Shown here piece after piece: positions 30,470-38,313 of a stretch of DNA of 47,531 nucleotides (position 1 is the first letter of the stretch; each line of letters starts with the position of its first letter). Under the pieces are notes generated by a model. That model was not told the DNA's origin and did no database searches. It saw only the letters and a program-made list of their open reading frames with translations. A program made the translations under genes and the position numbers. Source of the DNA: Coemansia sp. RSA 922 (taxonomy: Eukaryota > Kickxellomycota > Kickxellomycetes > Kickxellales > Kickxellaceae); contig JANBQS010000041.1 of assembly GCA_027577415.1 (NCBI GenBank), positions 1 through 47,531 of the forward strand, read 5' to 3'.

Positions 30470-30812
30470 AGACTTGGACACCCCATCCCCTTTTCCCACT
30501 TCTCTTAGGTGTATGTTGGGGGTGCTGTGGCTCTCCGATTACGGAAATGTTGTAAAAGTCTCGGATTGGAAAAAAGAATCCAATAAACCACACTGTCAAG
30601 AGAATTGTTGCTTTGAAGATGCTTTGAAAGGATGGGAGGGGGGAAAAAAGTGAACATCCTTTGTAAGCTACAATTGCTCTTCCCTTTTTTTCCCTTGGGA
30701 AGGGGACGTAAAAAGGGGGCTTCCCTCCCAAGTCATTTTTTTTCCTCCATCCTCTTTATCATCATCATCTTTTTTTGCTTCTTGTATCGGCACATTTTTT
30801 TGACAAGGCACT
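30470..30812 (+). promoter_or_regulatory. Promoter module A (145-aa gene)
   Basis: Features in order are an imperfect CACTT...AGGTG inverted element (about 30498-30512), GGGGGTGCTGTGGCTCTCC (30518), an inverted CCAAT pair (ATTGG 30565-30569, CCAAT 30580-30584), ATCCTTTGTA (30656) and the TATA-like GTAAAAAGG (30708-30716). A pyrimidine-rich leader with TTTTCCTCCATCCTCTT precedes the ATG. All are matched in order in the promoter of the gene at 34025. Confidence 0.7.
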
Positions 30813-31250
30813 ATGACACCTATTGATATTAGTAATTGGCCATTAAAAACTGAAGCTATGCTTCACTGTTATATGTCAAGGCTATTTCCTAATGAATCCT
30901 ACATAGTTATATACGCCAATGAGTATAATAATGGATGTCGGTTTTTAAACGCTCTAGCAAAATACGATGCAGGAATCAAGATGTTTTGCATGTATCAACA
31001 GGATAATAACTTGGCACTTTTTATTAACATTCTATCTTACGGTGATCTCACTGAAATCCTGACAAACGACCAACTCGTAACAGTTAAAGAATATAACAGC
31101 AAAGGTGTTGCTATTCGACTTAGAGAGAGTATGGTGAACGTAATTAGGGCAATTAATTATGACTTTAATACTAGAGATTTAGAGATTGACTATACTGTCC
31201 ATTTAATCGAAGATTGTGACGGTGGTAATGGTTTTTTGAATTTGCTTTAG
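30813..31250 (+). CDS. Small protein of unknown function, paralogue A (145 aa)
   Basis: I do not recognise the family. The product is a predicted soluble mixed alpha/beta protein without a signal peptide or TM segment. It is clearly related to the 147-aa product at 34025. Shared features are SYIVIYANEYNNG versus NYIVIFANNAEKG, a following I-x-x-F strand with Gln, an LF-x-x-IL/LL helix, and (Q/K)LVTVK followed by a turn. Its promoter is a duplicate of the other gene's promoter, which supports real expression. AT-rich codon use differs from the housekeeping neighbours. A cytosolic role is the default inference. Confidence 0.6.
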   Translation: MTPIDISNWPLKTEAMLHCYMSRLFPNESYIVIYANEYNNGCRFLNALAKYDAGIKMFCMYQQDNNLALFINILSYGDLTEILTNDQLVTVKEYNSKGVAIRLRESMVNVIRAINYDFNTRDLEIDYTVHLIEDCDGGNGFLNLL

Positions 31251-31404
31251 ATCACATCAGAGAAAGAGAACAACTAGACTCTATTGCTCAGGTAAATTAA
31301 TAGCAAAAAACAACTGTTCATTATATAACCCAACTTTTTTTGGAGCAACTCTATGCCACTACCTTAATAACTGACAAGGAAGGGGGTAATCGGTTGGAAA
31401 CAAC

Positions 31405-31455
31405 CCTTTCTTGACACCTCGCACCTTTTCAGCACCTTGTTCAAAGGTGTCCATT
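31405..31455 (+). promoter_or_regulatory. Partial copy of the shared promoter module upstream of the LRR-like gene
   Basis: GACACCTCGCACCTTTTC, then the inverted pair CACCTT (31433-31438) and AAGGTG (31444-31449), then TCCATTA, parallels GCACCTCCTTTTGCACCTTC...AAGGTGGACATTGG at 33471-33505. The CCAAT part is absent. It lies about 230 bp upstream of the ATG at 31679. Confidence 0.5.
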
Positions 31456-31678
31456 ATTATTCTTTTTCCTCCCTCATCAAGGCAAGTTCAAAGGCATCTT
31501 TTTTCCTATTAGCTAGAAAGAATAGTTGTTTTGTAGTTTGAACAACAATAAGAGCTCCATAGTAGAAAGAACTTGACAATAATTCCAAAAAAGTGTAGTT
31601 GAATGCAAAAAGTATACAATTCATTTTTATTTTCTTATTCTTGTTTTTTATTATTATTTCTATTACTCTATTGATACC

Positions 31679-33355
31679 ATGACACACGTTTCCACTTTTC
31701 GGCTGCTTCCCAAACACATGATAGAAATGATATGTGCATTTGTCATGTGTGGCAGTGCTAATACTATAGGACAGAGCCAAACAGGAGATACTTTTGAAAC
31801 CCCACATCGTCCAGATCTACTGAACACGCTATGCCCAGAGTGGACAGAGGTTATGCTTGAGCGCTACTTTGGCACAATAGACCTTACACTTGATAAAATT
31901 GCGGGTGGATTTGATGATTCGCGCCTGTATGCTAAACTAGATGCGCAGATGGACACAGTGCGCCATGTTGTAAAGACAGTGAATATTAACATGCGCTATT
32001 GCGACTTGCTCAGTGGATTTGCTGCACGCACATTGACGCAGTCTCCATTCTCATCGTTGGTTTTTACTTCAGTGAGGAAAGTACAAATCATATTTGACAC
32101 AGCTCCATCTAAATCTACATTGCCTGAAACTGGGTGTACAATTGATGTTCTTAGCTTTTACCAGCAGCTATTGCGATTGTTTCCTCAGATATGTCTTGTG
32201 CGTATAAACAAGTCGCAGACAGAGAGGACTATGTTATTGTCTACCAATTGCAAATTTGAGCAAGTTGTTACGGATCTATACACGGACTGTGCTGATGTGA
32301 TTACTTTTATGGATTGTTTTGTAAAAACAAAAAAGAATGTGGAAGATATACAACCCATGTTGACTACTATGAGTTTTGCTTGTCAATCAGAAGAAGAGTG
32401 CTCGTCAGTACTAGTACAGAAATTCTCCTTTTCACTTGAATCGCTAACTGTAAGCCCTTGTATTTGCTTTGGCATTAACAATATATTTACAGACACTGAT
32501 AGTAAGGCAGTTGCGTACCCAAGACTAAAGAGGTTAATGATTGTCGGAAGAAGCAGTTGTGCAAACTTTAAACAAGTAGAACAAAGCCCCGTGATTATGC
32601 TTCCTAGCTTAACTCATCTTGAACTAATGGAAGATTATATGTTTAAAGATGACGTGCTGTTTAAGAGCACAAGTAGAACATTGGTATCAGTAAGGCTATC
32701 AATGCGTAAAACGCTCTTGGATATTTTGAACCAATTCAAAGTGTTTAGCGAGCAGTGTTGTCCCAGTGCTCGCTTTATCGATATTGTAAATTACTCTACC
32801 AAAAGTGCTAATATTGACTCCAAAGCATATCGCACTTTTATTGCACGTGTGTCTCCTAGGATGCTGTTTCTGAAAGTAAATGGCAAGTTTATCTGTAGTG
32901 AGTTTATTCAAACAGCCCTACAGGGACCACGGCTTGACAGCATTCAGTACTTGGATATCAGTGGAGTAAATCTGACATTTAGCTCGCTGTGCTTACTAAT
33001 GAGGTCGCTGCCACAAATGAGGCAACTCAGGTTGCATAATATAGCCTTTGAGTCTGAGTTTCATATATTGGACGCAAATGGCCTGCTTAAACACGCAATT
33101 GACAAGTGGAGAGTATCGAGCAGCAATATACAATACGTAGAAGTATGCTCCAAGGAAGCAAGTCCATATATCGACAGTTTGGCAAAATGTGGCATATTGC
33201 TTGCCATTTTGTGCCCGAGGTTTACGCGGCTGGGTGTCAATAAAGCCTTTTATCTGCGTTACAACCAGGCTATTTCTAATGCAATCAAGGAGGGGCCTTT
33301 CTCTGAGTATGCTGAGCAGATACGTCGTCTTTTGTTTGCAGTTCCATTTTTCTAG
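31679..33355 (+). CDS. F-box/LRR-like protein of unknown function
   Basis: The product is 558 aa, intronless, with no signal peptide. The N terminus FRLLPKHMIEMICAFVM has the shape of a degenerate F-box helix (LP-x-x-(I/L)-(I/L)-x-x-I). The body contains irregular leucine-rich segments (YPRLKRLMIVG, LPSLTHLELMEDY, LDSIQYLDISGVNLTF, LPQMRQLRLHNIAF), as in curved LRR solenoids. Such F-box/LRR-like proteins are numerous in Kickxellales genomes. The general F-box role is selecting substrates for SCF ubiquitin ligases, but here that is inference. AT-rich codons match the two flanking small-protein genes and not the GC-rich phosphatase gene, so the island forms a compositional unit. Confidence 0.7.
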   Translation: MTHVSTFRLLPKHMIEMICAFVMCGSANTIGQSQTGDTFETPHRPDLLNTLCPEWTEVMLERYFGTIDLTLDKIAGGFDDSRLYAKLDAQMDTVRHVVKTVNINMRYCDLLSGFAARTLTQSPFSSLVFTSVRKVQIIFDTAPSKSTLPETGCTIDVLSFYQQLLRLFPQICLVRINKSQTERTMLLSTNCKFEQVVTDLYTDCADVITFMDCFVKTKKNVEDIQPMLTTMSFACQSEEECSSVLVQKFSFSLESLTVSPCICFGINNIFTDTDSKAVAYPRLKRLMIVGRSSCANFKQVEQSPVIMLPSLTHLELMEDYMFKDDVLFKSTSRTLVSVRLSMRKTLLDILNQFKVFSEQCCPSARFIDIVNYSTKSANIDSKAYRTFIARVSPRMLFLKVNGKFICSEFIQTALQGPRLDSIQYLDISGVNLTFSSLCLLMRSLPQMRQLRLHNIAFESEFHILDANGLLKHAIDKWRVSSSNIQYVEVCSKEASPYIDSLAKCGILLAILCPRFTRLGVNKAFYLRYNQAISNAIKEGPFSEYAEQIRRLLFAVPFF

Positions 33356-33413
33356 TAGTAAATTAGTCTTTAACATCCTTTTTTTAGGTTGCTGCTGACA
33401 TACCTACTGGGTG

Positions 33414-33434
33414 GTGGTTGGCTTGAGCAACCAC
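33414..33434. repeat. Perfect hairpin, 7-bp arms
   Basis: GTGGTTG (33414-33420), a 7-nt loop, then CAACCAC (33428-33434). It lies 60 bp after the LRR-like stop codon and just before promoter module B. It could be a 3'-end element or part of the promoter. Confidence 0.6.
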
Positions 33435-33439
33435 TTGGC

Positions 33440-34024
33440 TAAAGTCTCAAAAGGGAACCTGCACCTCCTTTTGCACCTTCAGCCAATGAGAAGGTGGACA
33501 TTGGGTGGTGCTGCGGCTCTCCAATCAAGGAAACAGAGAAAAAGTATCACTTCGATTGGAAAGAGTCCAATAAATCGTAAGGCTAGAAAATTGTTTTCAT
33601 GCCTAAAGCTTGTAATAAATATATTCTTGACGTAGAGGAAGTTAAGGTAATCAAACATTATGACTAAGCAACGGCCCGCCACAATTGGCTACCCTGCAAC
33701 GCGTGTACACTTCTCATTAGAGTCACGTGAGTTGTAATCCGGTGATCGCGATTAAGCTTGCCGCTTGCGATGACGCTGTAATGACGCGGCTTACGTCATT
33801 ACAATTATTGCTTTTGAATTGCTTTGACAGAATGGGAAAAGCACCTATCCTTTGTAGGTGACAATTTTTTTTTCCTTCCTCCCCACTTTTTTCCCCATGC
33901 TAGGAGGACATAAAAAGGGCTCCCTGCCCAGCACCCACTCCAATCCACACTTTTTTTTCCTCCATCCTCTTCTTCAACATATTTTGCTTCTTATTCCAGG
34001 ACCATTTGATTTTATTATTTTACT
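33440..34024 (+). promoter_or_regulatory. Promoter module B (147-aa gene), with inserted block
   Basis: Order and sequence match module A: inverted CACCTT (33474-33479)/AAGGTG (33491-33496), TTGGGTGGTGCTGCGGCTCTCC (33501 on), and an inverted CCAAT pair (ATTGG 33555-33559, CCAAT 33567-33571). Then follow ATCCTTTGTAGGTGACAAT (33847), the TATA-like CATAAAAAGGG (33909-33919), and the TTTTCCTCCATCCTCTT leader. Three further CCAAT/ATTGG words occur between 33482 and 33525. Roughly 33605-33805 has no counterpart in module A. Confidence 0.7.
33605..33805. other. About 200-bp insertion specific to promoter B, rich in TGACG sites
   Basis: This block contains a perfect inverted repeat TGTAATGACG (33777-33786)/CGTCATTACA (33794-33803) that includes a CRE-like TTACGTCA. 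Further TGACG words occur at about 33628 and 33771, and there is an E-box CACGTG near 33724. TTGTAAT near the left end and ATTACAA at the right end could be remnants of terminal inverted repeats of a small element. Boundaries are approximate. Confidence 0.5.
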
Positions 34025-34468
34025 ATGCCTATTACGAATTTAAGTGAACATGCATTCGATACTCTTGGATGCCTTCATAAACATATTGCAACCATTAATA
34101 AAAATAAGAATTATATAGTTATATTTGCCAATAATGCTGAGAAAGGTCAACAGGTATTTGAGGCTATATCTAAGACTAGAAGAAAAATCCAGATATTTTA
34201 CGTGGAACAAAGTACGCAAATCAATGTAGGACTCTTTGTTGACTTGCTAGCTGTGAAAAAATATGAAGAAGAAGAAGAAGAAGAGGATGACCAAGATGAA
34301 TTTTTGGCCAATTTTTGTAATAAAAAACTTGTAACAGTTAAGATGTATACTGGTAGTGGGGAAGAAATTATATTTAGTTATAATATGTCAGCAACGTTTG
34401 GAAAAATTGATGACCAGTTAGATGATATAGAAATGGACTGGTGTCCGCCTGGTACGATACAAGATTAG
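34025..34468 (+). CDS. Small acidic protein of unknown function, paralogue B (147 aa)
   Basis: Paralogue of the 145-aa product at 30813; the similarity is clearest over residues about 30-75 (NYIVIFANNAEKG) and in KKLVTVKMYTGSG. It differs by a Glu/Asp run (about residues 81-92) encoded by a GAA repeat, which could vary in length. There is no signal peptide, TM segment or known domain. It is preceded by promoter module B, which carries extra candidate transcription-factor sites, so the two paralogues may respond to different signals. Confidence 0.6.
   Translation: MPITNLSEHAFDTLGCLHKHIATINKNKNYIVIFANNAEKGQQVFEAISKTRRKIQIFYVEQSTQINVGLFVDLLAVKKYEEEEEEEDDQDEFLANFCNKKLVTVKMYTGSGEEIIFSYNMSATFGKIDDQLDDIEMDWCPPGTIQD
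34265..34288 (+). repeat. GAA trinucleotide run encoding polyglutamate
   Basis: About eight GAA/GAG codons lie in paralogue B; they are absent from paralogue A. Confidence 0.85.
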
Positions 34469-34574
34469 ATTTTGCAAACGTTAAAACAATAAAATTCGTA
34501 AAACAAGAGAAAAACTCCCCGATTCCTCAGCCTAGCGCTGAGCGGGATAAACATATAAACACTAGACAAAGACT

Positions 34575-34918
34575 ATGATCATCAATGTCAATCAGTGTGA
34601 GGTCACATACAACGGCTATGAGACATGGTGTTTTTTTAATTTCTGTCACTTCCCTATACACGACCCTCTCTGCATACAGTTTCTGAAAGCAAACTATGTT
34701 CTTTGTCAGCTGTTAGATTTTATTTAAGGCTTTTCATGGACCAACTCAATATATCAACTATATACTTTTTTTATAGCGACATCACTAGTAAAGGGATTGT
34801 CATGCAAGAGAAAAATATAGAGGTTGTCAAGTGGAAGGGAGCACACGTGACAGTTGATTTTCTGAGATCGGCGTTGTTGATTGTAGTCAAGGAGCTAAAA
34901 GAGGAAGGAGGGCAGTGA
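34575..34918 (+). pseudogene. Possible third member or remnant of the small-protein family
   Basis: A TTTTTTTATAG acceptor-like sequence ends at about 34774. The open frame after it ends at 34918 and encodes EKNIEVVKWKGAHVTVDFLR followed by a hydrophobic helix. It loosely matches DQLVTVKEYNSKGVAIRLRE and the following helix in paralogue A. The upstream ORF starting at ATG 34575 (50 codons) is in another frame, and no convincing donor joins them. It may be a decayed copy or a spliced gene I cannot resolve. Confidence 0.25.
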
Positions 34919-35099
34919 TATGGTTCCGGGTCAAACTACCCGGGTCCCGAGAACATCCGGGAGGGGGGAAGAGTTAGCCCCTCATCCCCACTTCAATTTA
35001 TTATTTTATTTTTCTTTGTGAAAAATTCAAAAACAAACGCAGCTCTTTCTCATTTTATCTCGAATTTTAATCCATATATTTTTATTTTTATTTTTACTG
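34919..35099. other. Upstream region of the phosphatase gene with a short hairpin
   Basis: CCGGGT (34926-34931) and ACCCGG (34938-34943) form a 6-bp stem with a 6-nt loop. The rest is T-rich leader sequence up to the ATG at 35100. Confidence 0.45.
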
Positions 35100-37115
35100 A
35101 TGGGGAACGCGCCTTCCAAGACTAGTAAGCAGGCGCGTAAGCCGTCGCGAACAAGTGGCGACGACAATAGTCAACAGGCACAGAAAACACCTACGGAGGC
35201 AGCAGTCGATGCCAATCCAAATGCAAATGACGCACTTCCAAGCGATAGTCAACAAACGCGCACTTCGCGGGCGCCGTTTGAGGGTAAAATTCCCATGCCC
35301 AGCAAAGGAGGAAACAAAGCGTCGAATGGCCGCGATGTCAGCACTACGCCCGGCGGAGGGTCAGTGCTTGGGTCGCCATACACGCCGGCGTCGCTGGGGG
35401 CGGGGCGGAGCAGCGACTACTTTCCGCTGCAAGTGACCAGTACGCGCGAGTCGCGCATGTCGCTGGGCGGGCGCATGCGGGGGCGCACTAAGAAAAAGCG
35501 AGAGGGCGGCGAGTCAGCCACGGCCATCGACGAGGGCGGCGCTCGGGCGGCGGGTGGCGGGGGAGGAGGGGCGACGCCAAGGTCGTACTGCGACCTGGCG
35601 GGCATGCCGATTCTGACGGGCGGACCTGGGACGGCGCATGCGGGCGAGCGGCTGCCGGCGCTGCGGGGCGACCATAGCATGGCGCTGACGGAGTACGTGT
35701 CGACGCCGAGCGGGGCGGAGTATGCCATAATCAAGCACGCCGAGAAGCCGAAGCAGTTCAGCGTCGACGACATGATCTTCCGGCTGCTGGACGCCGGGTT
35801 CAGCGGCAAGGTCACCAAGAGCGTGTGCCTGCGCAACTCGGAGATCATTGCCGTCTGCCACGCGGCGCGCGAGGTGTTCCTGGCGCAGCCGACGCTGCTG
35901 CAGCTGGCGGCGCCGGTGAAGATCACGGGCGACATCCACGGGCAGTACTCGGACCTGCTGCGGCTGTTCGACAAGTGCGGGTACCCGCCGCACTGCAACT
36001 ATCTGTTCCTGGGCGACTACGTCGACCGCGGCAAGCAGTCGCTGGAGACGATGCTGCTGCTGATGTGCTTCAAGATCAAGTACCCCGACAACTTTTTCCT
36101 GCTGCGCGGCAACCACGAGTGCGCCAACGTCACGCGCGTCTACGGCTTCTACGACGAGTGCAAGCGGCGGTGCAACGTCAAGGTGTGGAAGGCCTTTGTC
36201 AACGCCTTCAACGCGCTGCCCGTGGCGGCCGTTGTGGCGTCGAAGATCTTCTGCGTGCACGGCGGCCTGTCGCCGGACCTGGCCACCATGGACCAGGTGC
36301 GCCAGCTGCCGCGGCCCTGCGACGTGCCCGACCACGGCGTGCTCAACGACCTGCTGTGGTCCGACCCGTCCGACACGGCCGCCGACTGGGAGGAGAACGA
36401 GCGCGGCGTGTCGTACTGCTTCGGCAAGAGCGTCATCACCGAGTTCCTGCGCCGCATGGACTTTGACCTGATCTGCCGCGCGCACATGGTGGTCGAGGAC
36501 GGCTACGAGTTCTTCCACGGCCGCCAGCTGGTGACCGTCTTCTCGGCCCCCAACTACTGCGGCGAGTTTGACAACTCGGGCGCCGTCATGAACGTCAACG
36601 AGGAGCTGCTCTGCTCGTTTGAGATCCTCAAGCCGCTGACCGAGAACCTGCAGAGCTGCATGGCGCGCGTCGAGGCCAACTTCTGGTCCCGCCGCCATCA
36701 GGTCGAGGCCATGATGAACGAGGCCATTGCTGCTCAGGCCACAAAGGAGGCAGAGGAGGAGAGTGGAAATACTGGCGACGACAAGACACATGTTGACGAT
36801 GCTGGCCAGGAGCTGCGAGCAGAAAAGGACGCTGCTGCCGACACTGTGGCGCCGACGCAGGCTTCTGAGGCTACGCTGGCGGCGGATATCGACGCTGAGC
36901 CCGTGGATGCACAACAAAAAACTCCACAGCGGATAGTCGACAAGTTTGAGCTTAGCGGCGCACTCCATGGCGACGACGACGAGGAGGATGACGACGAGGA
37001 CGAGGACGACGATGATTCGGCTGAAATGTCCCCAGTCAACTCTGAGACCGTACTCCATGGTACTCCTCCACGCGGGTCCAAGCTCAAGCAATTTGTGGAG
37101 CAAGGGCGAGTTTAG
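35100..37115 (+). CDS. PPZ-type Ser/Thr protein phosphatase (PP1 family)
   Basis: The product is 671 aa. The N terminus MGNAPSK is a good N-myristoylation site, as in PPZ1/PPZ2. A disordered Ser/Thr/Gly-rich region of about 220 residues follows. The PP1-like catalytic core (about 225-515) has all metal and active-site motifs: GDIHGQ (D278, H280), GDYVDRG (D306, R310), GNHE (N338, H339) and [13 protein letters not shown] enzymes regulate K+/Na+ homeostasis and cell-wall integrity near the plasma membrane. After the core a C-terminal tail of about 155 residues ends in a long Asp/Glu run, which is unusually long. Core codons are almost all G/C-ending, more so than the tails, suggesting selection for codon use. 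Confidence 0.92.
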   Translation: MGNAPSKTSKQARKPSRTSGDDNSQQAQKTPTEAAVDANPNANDALPSDSQQTRTSRAPFEGKIPMPSKGGNKASNGRDVSTTPGGGSVLGSPYTPASLGAGRSSDYFPLQVTSTRESRMSLGGRMRGRTKKKREGGESATAIDEGGARAAGGGGGGATPRSYCDLAGMPILTGGPGTAHAGERLPALRGDHSMALTEYVSTPSGAEYAIIKHAEKPKQFSVDDMIFRLLDAGFSGKVTKSVCLRNSEIIAVCHAAREVFLAQPTLLQLAAPVKITGDIHGQYSDLLRLFDKCGYPPHCNYLFLGDYVDRGKQSLETMLLLMCFKIKYPDNFFLLRGNHECANVTRVYGFYDECKRRCNVKVWKAFVNAFNALPVAAVVASKIFCVHGGLSPDLATMDQVRQLPRPCDVPDHGVLNDLLWSDPSDTAADWEENERGVSYCFGKSVITEFLRRMDFDLICRAHMVVEDGYEFFHGRQLVTVFSAPNYCGEFDNSGAVMNVNEELLCSFEILKPLTENLQSCMARVEANFWSRRHQVEAMMNEAIAAQATKEAEEESGNTGDDKTHVDDAGQELRAEKDAAADTVAPTQASEATLAADIDAEPVDAQQKTPQRIVDKFELSGALHGDDDEEDDDEDEDDDDSAEMSPVNSETVLHGTPPRGSKLKQFVEQGRV

Positions 37116-37187
37116 ATATTATTTCCTTCTTCTTTTTTTTTCTATCCTTCATTCATTTTTTTCTTAATATCATTCATTAAAATTTTA

Positions 37188-38042
37188 TTATTTTGCCATA
37201 GTGGCGAGTGCAGAGTCAAAGCGAGCACTGGCCTGTTCGAGGTCGGTGATAAACGGGTGCTTGGGTGCAACGTGTGCAAGTTGGCTGAGATAGCGGGCAC
37301 GGACCTCTGGAGACTGAGCGGTCAGCGAAGCGCAGACAACGAGGTTAGCCAAAGTATCAGGGTCATTCGGGTCCTTCTCCAGGGCGCTCTGCAAGTGAGC
37401 CTGTGCTTCTTCGTACTGGCCCAAATGGAGTTTGACTACAGCCAGCGAGCAGAAAAGGCGGGCAGTAGAGACAGCCGAGGCCTGAGCCAACTCCACAAAC
37501 ACATAATAAGCCTCATTATACTTGAGCCCGCCCTGAGCCAACGCAGTCCATGCCTCCGCGAGCTGAGCAATAGGCGCGTCTTCAGCCCACTGACGAACGC
37601 GAGCAACGAGCTTTTGCGCCAAATCCAACCGCCCAATCTTTAGATATATAGCCACCATTAGCAATGTGCATTCTAAATTGCGCGGGTGCATATCGAGAAT
37701 ACGTAGTGCATCGTCTGTCTGACCTGCTGACGATAGAGTTTGCGCGGTGATTGCTACAAAAGTCGGGTTCTGCAAACTGACCGGGTCAAACGTCAAATCT
37801 ACGGGTCCTTTGAGTGCTAGATTGCGGATTGCTTGGAGCACGGCGTTGGTTGTCGTCGCTGGAATTTCACTTAGTACTAGTGCCTGGTTGCCTTGGCCTA
37901 GGTAGGCACGGTACTGGAGTGACTGGCGTTCGGTCGCATCTACTGTACGCGGTAACGTGGCGAGATTGGAAAGCGCCTGTGGGTAGGCTCCTAGGTACAG
38001 TAGATTGCGGGCGGTGTAAAAGTCGTCTACGATGTCTGACAT
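37188..38042 (-). CDS. SEC28: Coatomer epsilon subunit (COPI)
   Basis: The start is the ATG at 38040-38042 (MSDIVDDFYTARNLLYLGAY), giving 284 aa. Upstream in-frame codons to 38204 are low-complexity leader sequence. The protein is a TPR-like helical solenoid. The N-terminal FYTARNLLYLGAYPQAL and the C-terminal YEEAQAHLQSALEKDPNDPDTLANLVV repeat region are typical of epsilon-COP. It stabilises alpha-COP in the COPI coat and acts in Golgi-to-ER retrograde transport in the cytosol. It lies head-to-head with the GOST gene over a 271-bp shared upstream region, and its stop codon is 72 bp from that of the phosphatase gene. Confidence 0.9.
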   Translation of the reverse strand: MSDIVDDFYTARNLLYLGAYPQALSNLATLPRTVDATERQSLQYRAYLGQGNQALVLSEIPATTTNAVLQAIRNLALKGPVDLTFDPVSLQNPTFVAITAQTLSSAGQTDDALRILDMHPRNLECTLLMVAIYLKIGRLDLAQKLVARVRQWAEDAPIAQLAEAWTALAQGGLKYNEAYYVFVELAQASAVSTARLFCSLAVVKLHLGQYEEAQAHLQSALEKDPNDPDTLANLVVCASLTAQSPEVRARYLSQLAHVAPKHPFITDLEQASARFDSALATMAK

Positions 38043-38313
38043 GATAATAATAATTATTTTGTTGGAAATTACTAAGAGATGAACGAAAAATAAAAGTGTT
38101 TGGAATATTTCACCTGTTTTAAAAAAAAGCGAGTCGGTTGTGAGCTGATGAGCCGGGTATGACGTCAAAAGGTTTATAACGGTTATTTTGACAAACGTTA
38201 CCAAAAAAGTAACGGGAAGGGGGACGCTTCAAAAAAAAAAAACGAAATAAAACAGTTTTGCCCAGTATTCCTTTTCTCTTTCTTTATTATCCACACACTC
38301 CTTTTTTTTCGTG

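Noticed and set aside
34920..34960. tRNA-like or terminator-like GC-rich stretch
   Set aside because: Only one short hairpin; no cloverleaf, no B-box GGTTCGANNCC, and no tRNA elsewhere in the window.
35514..37103. Antisense ORF of 529 codons opposite the phosphatase gene
   Set aside because: It is a mirror of the extreme G/C third-position bias of the sense gene; the composition (Val/Ala/His/Gln runs) is typical of shadow frames.
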